12,279 bases of DNA from Bacillota bacterium (lineage in GTDB: Bacteria > Bacillota > Sulfobacillia > JABLXB01), in the NCBI GenBank assembly GCA_024653225.1, contig JANLGA010000010.1, positions 273 through 12,551 on the forward strand. Reading direction: 5' to 3'. The notes beneath the pieces were generated by a model that was given only the letters and a program-made list of their open reading frames with translations, had not been told where the DNA came from and did no database searches. The stretch's first letter is position 1; each line of letters starts with the position of its first letter. Positions 7,232-12,279 of the stretch are shown in pieces. Made by a program: the position numbers and the translations under genes.

Positions 7232-7270
7232 ATCCTCCCGGAGCAAGCCGGGTCACACTGAGAGGAGGAT
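7232..7270 (+). promoter_or_regulatory. Possible ribosome-binding-site sequestering structure before mttB-like 2
   Basis: ATCCTCC at 7232-7238 is exactly complementary to GGAGGAT at 7264-7270, which contains the Shine-Dalgarno sequence of the gene starting at 7276. Between them, CCCGG at 7237-7241 can instead pair with CCGGG at 7248-7252 around an AGCAAG loop. The two pairings overlap at 7237-7238, so they partly compete. This is the shape expected of a translational switch, but a 7-bp match can occur by chance in GC-rich DNA. Confidence 0.4.
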
Positions 7271-7275
7271 AGCCC

Positions 7276-8748
7276 GTGGCCGGGAAGAGAAGGATACGAC
7301 CCATTTCGCCCAGGCTCAGGATCGAAATACTGACGAAGGAAGACATAATGAAGATCCACGAGGCCTCGCTCGAGGTCATGAGGGACGTGGGCGTCAGGTT
7401 TCCGTCGCGTAAGGCGCTGGAGATACTCGGGGACGCGGGAGCGGTCGTTGACCCGTCCACGATGGTGGCGAAGCTGCCCCCCGACCTTGTCACGAAGGCA
7501 CTCGCGTCCGCTCCGCCCTCCTACACGCTCGCCGCTCGAAACCCCGAGGACAACATAATCCTCGACGGCACAAGCTGCTGGCTTTCGACCGACGGCTGCG
7601 GCATAGAGACGTACGACCTTGAAACCGGGGCAAAGCGGCTCTCGACCAAGAAGGACATACAGGACTCCGCGCGCCTGGCCGATTACCTGGACGACATCGC
7701 CTTCTATTGGGGACCCATGGTGTCGGCGCAGGATATCCCGGCCGAGGTGCGGCCGCTTCACGAGCTGCAGGCGGCGTTCCTCGGGACTTCGAAGCACGTG
7801 CAGCCGGAGACCATCATCACCGAGAAGATGGCCGAGTACTGCGTCGAGCTCGCGGCAATAATCGTGGGCGGAAAGGAGAACCTCCAATCCCGGCCGGTGT
7901 TCTCGGTGATGCAGTGCTCGGCGGACCCGCTCGGCGAGGACGCGGGCAGCATCGAAGCCTCCCTGGTCGCGGCGAAGTACGGCATCCCCACCGGGTTCAT
8001 GCCCATGCCCATGTCCTGCGGCACCGCCCCCGCGACGCTCGCCGGGAACCTCGTGGTGACGACGGTTGACAGCCTGGCCCCTATCGTGCTCCTCCAGATC
8101 GCGTACCCGGGCTGCCCCGTGTTCTTCGCGGCGGCTCCCACGGTAATTGACCTGCATACAGGCGGGTACACGGGCGGATCGCCGGAAGACTACCTGCTGG
8201 GCGGCGCCTTCAACCAGATCTGCGATTTCTATAACATCCCGCTGTCAATGGGCGCCATGGCGACCGGTGCGAAGCTCCCCGACTGGCAGGCGGGCGTGGA
8301 CAATTCGCTCTCGACGCTCATGCCCGTGTTGACCTGCACGGATATGTTGACGGGCGCCGGCATGCTCAACGGCTCCAAGATACTGTCGTTCCCGGAGATC
8401 ATAATGGACTGCGAGATCTTCAGCATCGTCAGGAAGGTCGCGGAAGGCATCCGGGTGGATTCGGAAACCCTCGCCGTGGACGTGATAAAGAAGGTGGGCG
8501 TCGGGGGCAACTTCCTCGCGGAAAAGCACACGCGAAAGTTTCTGAGGGAGATATGGAGGCCGACCGTGTTCGACCGCACGCCGTACAGCGTCTGGGAAGA
8601 ATCGGGTGGGAAGGGCGCACTCGACAAGGCGGTGGAAATGGCCCGCTCGATACTAGCGAAACACCAGCCCCTGCCCATAGACCCCGTGACGATGAAGGAG
8701 ATGGATCGGGTGGTGAGGGCTGCCGAGCGGGAGTTGCTGGGCAGATGA
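7276..8748 (+). CDS. MttB-superfamily methylamine/betaine:corrinoid methyltransferase (non-pyrrolysine), copy 2
   Basis: Cytoplasmic methyltransferase of 490 residues, homologous over its full length to the product of 3138-4622. Family blocks: EDIMKIHEASLEVMRDVGV (22-40), LSTKKDIQDSARLADYLDD (122-140), MPMSCGTAPATLAG (244-257), AAPTVIDLHTG (286-296), GGSPEDYLLGGAFNQICDFY (300-319), TGAKLPDWQAG (330-340) and TGAGMLNGSK (359-368). No internal amber codon interrupts the frame, placing it with the non-pyrrolysine members (MtgB/MtpB/MtcB-like), which act on quaternary amines in characterised cases. The start is GTG with AGGAGG at 7263-7268, seven bases upstream. It heads the plus-strand unit with its own corrinoid protein 22 bases downstream. 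Substrate unknown; its sequence divergence from copy 1 suggests a different or later demethylation step. Confidence 0.93.
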   Translation: MAGKRRIRPISPRLRIEILTKEDIMKIHEASLEVMRDVGVRFPSRKALEILGDAGAVVDPSTMVAKLPPDLVTKALASAPPSYTLAARNPEDNIILDGTSCWLSTDGCGIETYDLETGAKRLSTKKDIQDSARLADYLDDIAFYWGPMVSAQDIPAEVRPLHELQAAFLGTSKHVQPETIITEKMAEYCVELAAIIVGGKENLQSRPVFSVMQCSADPLGEDAGSIEASLVAAKYGIPTGFMPMPMSCGTAPATLAGNLVVTTVDSLAPIVLLQIAYPGCPVFFAAAPTVIDLHTGGYTGGSPEDYLLGGAFNQICDFYNIPLSMGAMATGAKLPDWQAGVDNSLSTLMPVLTCTDMLTGAGMLNGSKILSFPEIIMDCEIFSIVRKVAEGIRVDSETLAVDVIKKVGVGGNFLAEKHTRKFLREIWRPTVFDRTPYSVWEESGGKGALDKAVEMARSILAKHQPLPIDPVTMKEMDRVVRAAERELLGR

Positions 8749-8770
8749 AATCCGAGAGGGGGAGGACCTG

Positions 8771-9424
8771 TTGGACCGCGGTGACCTTTTGACGGCAATG
8801 AAGCAATGCGTGCTCGATGGGGATGTGGAAGAGGCGGCGAGGCTCGCCGAGCTTTCACTCCGGCAGGGGGTGCCCCCGATTGACTCGGTGGAGAAGGGAT
8901 ACGTCCAGGGAATCAACGAGGTGGGCCGTCTCTTCGAAGCGGGGGACTTGTTCCTGCCGGAACTGGTCGCGTCCGCCGACGCAATGAAGGCTGCGCTCGA
9001 AGTGCTTAAGCCGTGGATGGAGAAGGCGGAGACCGGCAGGAAGGTCATCGGGAGGATCGTCATCGGCACAGTGAAGGGCGACATACACGACATAGGCAAG
9101 AGTATCGTCGCGAGCATCCTCGTCGCCAACGGGTTCGACGTGCTCGACCTCGGCGTTGACGTGAGCCCCGCCGCGTTCGTCGAGAAGGCATCGGAATTCG
9201 GAGCCGACCTGGTCGGGTTGTCGGCACTGCTGACGACGACGATGCCCGTTCAGCGCGAGGTGATCAAGGCGCTCAGAGAAGCGGGCCTCCGCGACAGGGT
9301 GAAGGTGCTGGTGGGCGGCGCGCCCGTCACCGGGCGCTGGGCGAGCGAGATCGGCGCGGACGGCTACGCGGAGGACGCCATACGTGCCGTGTCGGTCGTG
9401 AGGGGAGTGCTCGGGCTGCCCTGA
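8771..9424 (+). CDS. Corrinoid (B12-binding) methyl-carrier protein, MttC/MtgC type, copy 2
   Basis: Cobamide-binding carrier of 217 residues, the presumed methyl acceptor for the enzyme encoded just upstream and the donor for the MT2 enzyme encoded downstream. Cap domain about 1-90 (VGRLFEAGDLFLPELVASAD at 51-70); B12 domain with ligand motif DIHDIG (Asp104, His106, Gly109), LSALLTTTM (150-158) and GGAPVT (182-187), all intact. The start is TTG, supported by GGGGGAGG ending five bases before it. Homologous to the carrier at 4623-5264 but not identical, so the cluster has two matched methyltransferase/carrier pairs. Confidence 0.94.
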   Translation: MDRGDLLTAMKQCVLDGDVEEAARLAELSLRQGVPPIDSVEKGYVQGINEVGRLFEAGDLFLPELVASADAMKAALEVLKPWMEKAETGRKVIGRIVIGTVKGDIHDIGKSIVASILVANGFDVLDLGVDVSPAAFVEKASEFGADLVGLSALLTTTMPVQREVIKALREAGLRDRVKVLVGGAPVTGRWASEIGADGYAEDAIRAVSVVRGVLGLP

Positions 9425-9435
9425 AGAACCCCTCC

Positions 9436-9451
9436 GTGGCGCTCGCGCCAC
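9436..9451. repeat. Short inverted repeat between corrinoid gene 2 and the MT2 gene
   Basis: GTGGCGC and GCGCCAC flank two bases (TC) and form a 7-bp stem. No T-run follows, so it is not a normal terminator; it may be a processing or mRNA-stability hairpin, or chance. Confidence 0.35.
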
Positions 9452-9489
9452 CGTCACTGCAGCGTCACTACGAGGAACGAACCGGGGGT

Positions 9490-10290
9490 GTGAAGTTGCT
9501 CATCGTCGGAGAACTCATCAACTCCAGCCGGAAAAGCATACAGCCCGCCCTCGAATCGAGGGACGAGCAGTTCATCAGGCAGCTGGCGAGACGCCAGGTT
9601 CACGCGGGCGCCTCGTACGTGGACGTCAACGCGGGCACATTCGTGGACGCCGAACCGGAAATCCTTTCATGGCTGGTCGAGGTGGTCCAGGGCGAGACGG
9701 GAGCCCCGTGCAGCATAGACAGCTCCAATCCGAGGGCAATCGAGGCCGCCCTGGCGGTGCACCGGGGCCGCGCCATGGTGAATTCCGTCACGCTGGAAGA
9801 CTCGAGGTACGAAGGTATCGTCCCCCTCGTTGTGAGGTACGGTTGCAAGATCGTCGGGTTGTGCATGGACGGGAGTGGGATCCCGGCCACTGCCGCCGAG
9901 CGGGTGCGCGCGGCCCGAACGCTCGTCGAACGGCTCACGGCGGACGGCGTCCCGTCCGGCGACATCTACCTCGACCCGCTCGTGCAGCCGCTGGCCACGG
10001 GCACCGGCAACGGGGTCGTCGTGCTCGAGACGATCGGGCTCGTCACGAGGGAGATGGGCCTGCAGTGCATATGCGGCCTCAGCAACGTCTCCTACGGGCT
10101 TCCGGCCCGCAAGCTGATCAACAGGGCTTTCCTCGTGCTCGCCATGGGGGCGGGGTTGGGAGCCGCCATAGTCGATCCGCTGGACCGGCAGTTGATGGCG
10201 CTAATCAGGGCCTCGGAAGCCCTCCTCGACCGCGACCCGTCGTGCCGCGCGTTCCTGGCCGCATTTCGAAGGGGAGAGCTGGAGCCCTAG
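9490..10290 (+). CDS. Methyltetrahydrofolate:corrinoid methyltransferase (AcsE/MtgA-like, pterin-binding TIM barrel)
   Basis: Cytoplasmic enzyme of 266 residues, the size of the AcsE/MtgA group. It moves the methyl group between corrinoid protein and tetrahydrofolate; in this setting it would make methyl-tetrahydrofolate from the methylated carriers. Visible conserved sites: N-terminal LLIVGELINSSRKSI (3-17), YVDVNAG (43-49), SIDSSNP (75-81, Asp77), MVNSVTLED (96-104, Asn98), GLCMDGSGIP (123-132), YLDPLVQPLATG (160-171, Asp162) and CGLSNVSYGLP (195-205, Asn199), followed by INRAFLVLAMGAGLGAAIVDP. The Asp and Asn residues match the pterin-binding positions of Moorella AcsE. GTG at 9490 gives the family-typical N-terminus; GAGGA at 9472-9476 is a somewhat distant ribosome binding site. 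A GTG at 9436 would add 18 untypical residues. It is the only such enzyme in the window and so probably serves both methyltransferase/carrier pairs. Confidence 0.92.
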   Translation: MKLLIVGELINSSRKSIQPALESRDEQFIRQLARRQVHAGASYVDVNAGTFVDAEPEILSWLVEVVQGETGAPCSIDSSNPRAIEAALAVHRGRAMVNSVTLEDSRYEGIVPLVVRYGCKIVGLCMDGSGIPATAAERVRAARTLVERLTADGVPSGDIYLDPLVQPLATGTGNGVVVLETIGLVTREMGLQCICGLSNVSYGLPARKLINRAFLVLAMGAGLGAAIVDPLDRQLMALIRASEALLDRDPSCRAFLAAFRRGELEP

Positions 10291-10321
10291 AAAGGTAGAT
10301 GGTGACGCAGGCTCCGGTTGC

Positions 10322-10358
10322 CGCGGTGGGCTTCCGTGGAGGAGTTGCGTCCACCGCG
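10322..10358. repeat. Inverted repeat in the leader between the MT2 gene and the binding-protein gene
   Basis: CGCGGTGG at 10322-10329 is the reverse complement of CCACCGCG at 10351-10358, giving an 8-bp GC stem with a 21-base loop. No T-run follows. It could attenuate transcription or stabilise the upstream mRNA between these two genes. Confidence 0.4.
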
Positions 10359-10368
10359 TAGAACCTTC

Positions 10369-10383
10369 TGGAAGCAAGAGTGC
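10369..10383 (+). promoter_or_regulatory. Weak candidate sigma-54 promoter before the substrate-binding protein gene
   Basis: TGGAAGCAAGAGTGC has the GG-N10-GC spacing of a -24/-12 promoter but only about seven of the ten consensus bases, much poorer than the sites at 5326 and 6976. It is about 80 bases before the binding-protein start. It could give this gene its own substrate-responsive transcript, or be chance. Confidence 0.25.
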
Positions 10384-10464
10384 GGGCGTGCGGAGGTGAT
10401 GCCGCCTCAATAACTCGGTATCCGCGGCCTCGACCTTTATTCCAAGGGGGTGCTCAGAAAGGAA

Positions 10465-11625
10465 ATGGCTAGGCGCTTGTCGCTGGCTCTGCTGGTTTGT
10501 ATGACGGCAGCCCTCGTAGCCGGCTGTGCGGGCTCCCAGGGTGACATCCTGATCGGGCATTTCTGCCCGATGTCGGGTGACACGGCGGCCTGGGGCCAGA
10601 TGGAGATAAAGGGGGTCCAGCTCGCCCAGGACGAAATCAACGCGGCCGGCGGAGTCCTCGGGAGAAAGATCAAGGTCATCAGCTACGACGACCGGGGAGA
10701 CAAGGTCGAAGCTGTCAACGTAGTAAGGAAACTCATATCTGACAAGGTCGTCGCCATAGTCGGCGAGCAGACGAGCTCGGCTTCCATGGCCGCCGGGCCC
10801 ATCGTCGCCAACTCGAAAATACCGGCCATAGGCACCGCGGCAACGAATCCGAGGGTCACCGTCGGGGAAGACGGCAAGCTCAATCCGTGGTACTTCAGGG
10901 TTTGCTTCATTGACCCGTTCCAGGGCCGGGCACTCGCTTTCTATGCCCTCAAGAAGCTCAACAAGACCAAGGCTGCGATCCTCTACGACATTGGCGAAGA
11001 CTATGCGGTGGGTCTCGCCGAGGCGTTCAAGACGAACTTCACCGAGCTCGGCGGTCAGGTCGTCGCGATGGAGACCTTCAAGGGCGGCGAGGAGGACTTC
11101 AGGGCCCAGTTGACCAGGATCAAGCCGCTGAAACCGGACGTAATCTGCATACCGATATACTACAAGGAAGCGGCGCTCGCCATGAAACAGGCCCGCGAGC
11201 TGGGTATAGCGGCCACGTTCATCGGCGGCGACGGCCTCGAATCACCCACGCTGGTCGAGCTGGGCGGGATAGCCGTGGAGGGCTGCGTGTTCTCCAGCCA
11301 CTACTCCTCGGAAGACACCACGCCGAAGGTCAGGAACTTCATCCAGGCCTTCAAGGCCAAATTCAACGAAGAACCGGACGTGAACTCCGCGCTCGGTTAC
11401 GACGCAGTATACATCATAGTTGACGCCATAAAGCGCGCGGGCAAGGCCGATCCGCAGGCCATACGCGACGCGATGGAGAAGACGAAGGGCCTGGAGTGCG
11501 TCACCGGCACCATCACGGTGGATCCGCAGACGCACAACCCGATCGACAAGACGATCGTCATCAACGAGGTCAGGGGCGGGAGGATCGCGTTCCTCGAAAG
11601 GCTCGACGTGACGAAGCTGAAGTAG
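10465..11625 (+). CDS. HAAT-family ABC transporter substrate-binding lipoprotein (LivJ/LivK-like)
   Basis: Extracytoplasmic solute-binding protein of 386 residues for a branched-chain-amino-acid-type importer, type I periplasmic-binding fold. The N-terminus is a lipoprotein signal: basic MARR, a hydrophobic run, then lipobox LVAGC with the lipidated Cys at 21. The mature part starts with ILIGHFCPMSGDTAAWGQ and has the family blocks GVQLAQDEINAAGGVLGRKI, VVAIVGEQTSSASMAAGPI, KTKAAILYDIGEDYAVGLAEAF, and GYDAVYIIVDAI near the end. The ATG at 10465 is preferred; GTG at 10450 adds five residues. AAGGGGGTG at 10444-10452 is a good ribosome site but about 12 bases from the ATG and overlaps the GTG. 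No liv permease gene is adjacent. The natural partner is the LivHMGF system at the left end of the window, though another binding protein could lie upstream of livH outside the window. The ligand is unknown; the context suggests a methylated amine. Confidence 0.94.
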   Translation: MARRLSLALLVCMTAALVAGCAGSQGDILIGHFCPMSGDTAAWGQMEIKGVQLAQDEINAAGGVLGRKIKVISYDDRGDKVEAVNVVRKLISDKVVAIVGEQTSSASMAAGPIVANSKIPAIGTAATNPRVTVGEDGKLNPWYFRVCFIDPFQGRALAFYALKKLNKTKAAILYDIGEDYAVGLAEAFKTNFTELGGQVVAMETFKGGEEDFRAQLTRIKPLKPDVICIPIYYKEAALAMKQARELGIAATFIGGDGLESPTLVELGGIAVEGCVFSSHYSSEDTTPKVRNFIQAFKAKFNEEPDVNSALGYDAVYIIVDAIKRAGKADPQAIRDAMEKTKGLECVTGTITVDPQTHNPIDKTIVINEVRGGRIAFLERLDVTKLK

Positions 11626-11644
11626 ATACCCGCGGCGCGGACCC

Positions 11645-11677
11645 GAGAGCGCGGCCGTGGCCGCGCTCTCCCTTTCT
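11645..11677 (+). terminator. Rho-independent terminator after the binding-protein gene
   Basis: GAGAGCGCGGCC at 11645-11656 and GGCCGCGCTCTC at 11659-11670 form a perfect 12-bp stem, followed by CCTTTCTT. It lies 20 bases past the binding-protein stop and in front of the convergent argS end. Only the plus strand has a T-rich tail, so it mainly ends the plus-strand unit. Confidence 0.85.
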
Positions 11678-11697
11678 TCGGGGGTTCTGAACCGGTA

Positions 11698-12279
11698 TCA
11701 CATCCGCTCCGGGGCCGAGACCCCGACGAGCCTCAGGCCGTTGCGCAGTACGATCCCAGCCGCCCGGGCGAGGCACAGCCTCGCCCTCATGATGTCTTCG
11801 GGAGCGCCGAGAACCCTGCAGCGCGTGTAGAACGAGTGGAATGCCGTGGCGACACCGGCGAGGTACCGCGGTATCCTGTGGGGTTCACGGGAAACCGCGG
11901 CCGCGGCGATCTCCTCCGGGAATTCGGCGAGCTTCTTTATCAGCGCGATCTCGCTCTCGTCCTTGAGCGGTCCGAGGTCGGCCTCCGCCAGCCGCGACGG
12001 CTCGAGGCCCCCTATCCCGCGCGAAGCGGCCTCCCTGAAAATGCTGCATATCCTGGCGTGCGCATACTGGACGTAGTAAACTGGGTTCTCGTTGGACTCC
12101 ACCTTCGCGAGGTCGAGGTCGAAATCCAGGTGGGCGTCGGGCGAGCGCAGCAGGAAAAAGAACCTCGCGGCGTCTTTCCCCACCTCTTCGAGCAACTCGT
12201 CCATGGTCACGTATTCGCCCATGCGCTTCGACATCTTGACGGGCTCGCCGTGCCTGATGAGCCTGACCAGCTGGACTAT
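11698..12279 (-). CDS. argS: Arginyl-tRNA synthetase, C-terminal part (N-terminus beyond the window)
   Basis: Class I aminoacyl-tRNA synthetase that charges tRNA-Arg. The frame is open to the right edge of the window, leaving 193 C-terminal residues plus a TGA stop. The visible part begins IVQLVRLIRHGEPVKMSKRM and so includes the KMSK ATP-binding signature. It continues with DAARFFFLLRSPDAHLDFDL, then the anticodon-binding DALR domain starting near NPVYYVQYAHARI. The last residues, RNGLRLVGVSAPERM, are the usual ArgS C-terminus. It is convergent to the binding-protein gene and has no functional link to the methyltransferase cluster, so it marks a housekeeping border. Confidence 0.96.
   Translation of the reverse strand: MVQLVRLIRHGEPVKMSKRMGEYVTMDELLEEVGKDAARFFFLLRSPDAHLDFDLDLAKVESNENPVYYVQYAHARICSIFREAASRGIGGLEPSRLAEADLGPLKDESEIALIKKLAEFPEEIAAAAVSREPHRIPRYLAGVATAFHSFYTRCRVLGAPEDIMRARLCLARAAGIVLRNGLRLVGVSAPERM

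Larger units (their letters stand above)
6788..7275. other. 488-base divergent intergenic region and long leader
   Basis: This region separates the minus-strand activator gene from the plus-strand mttB-like 2 gene. It holds the sigma-54-like site at 6976-6991, a leader of about 270 bases downstream of it, a 10-bp palindrome TTCATATGAA at 7164-7173, an inverted repeat GACTC-N6-GAGTC at 6934-6949, and a structure that can mask the ribosome binding site at 7232-7270. I see no convincing gene: the open frames here lack a ribosome binding site and have low-complexity Arg/Gly/Pro-rich translations. No clear sigma-70 promoter for the activator gene is visible; TTGACA on the minus strand near 6800 is too close to the start codon to serve as one. 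Confidence 0.7.

Noticed and set aside
6998..7261. Plus-strand open frame from ATG 6998 ending just before the mttB-like 2 ribosome binding site
   Set aside because: The ATG would lie upstream of the predicted transcript start, has no ribosome binding site, and the product is a low-complexity Arg/Gly/Ala-rich shadow-type translation.
1..12279. CRISPR arrays, tRNA or rRNA genes, insertion sequences
   Set aside because: No regularly spaced repeats, no tRNA or rRNA-like sequence and no transposase-like frames or terminal repeats were seen.

Overview
The window is G+C-rich, gene-dense DNA, probably from an anaerobic bacterium. It uses strong AGGAGG-type ribosome binding sites and many GTG and TTG starts, with frequent AGG and ATA codons. 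It carries corrinoid-dependent methyltransferases of the kind found in acetogens, sulfate reducers and related anaerobes, plus a sigma-54 enhancer-binding regulator. A high-GC anaerobic member of the Bacillota is my best guess, but the sequence does not prove it.

Layout from left to right. (1) A plus-strand branched-chain-amino-acid-type (HAAT) ABC transporter operon: livH (5' end cut by the window), livM, livG and livF, packed 1 to 14 bases apart. (2) A convergent minus-strand group: a PAS-AAA-Fis sigma-54 activator, then a corrinoid protein, then an MttB-superfamily methyltransferase. (3) A divergent plus-strand group starting beyond a 488-base intergenic region: a second MttB-superfamily methyltransferase, a second corrinoid protein, a methyltetrahydrofolate:corrinoid methyltransferase (AcsE/MtgA type), and, after a 174-base gap, a lipoprotein substrate-binding protein of the HAAT type. 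(4) A strong terminator, then the convergent 3' part of argS, which looks like the housekeeping border of the cluster.

Reading it as one system: the binding protein and LivHMGF import an amino-acid-like substrate. Two non-pyrrolysine MttB-type enzymes take a methyl group from a quaternary (or other N-methylated) amine and load it on their cognate corrinoid proteins. The single AcsE-like enzyme passes the methyl group to tetrahydrofolate for C1 metabolism. Near-consensus -24/-12 promoters lie in front of both corrinoid/methyltransferase transcription units, and the sigma-54 activator is encoded between them, so substrate-induced control by this regulator is likely. The substrate cannot be named from sequence. 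No reductive activase for the corrinoid proteins is in the window.

The main oddities are a perfect 27-bp inverted repeat lying in frame inside livH, which puts charged residues into a membrane helix; the matched pair of sigma-54 promoters; and a long leader before the second mttB gene whose last part can pair with its own ribosome binding site.
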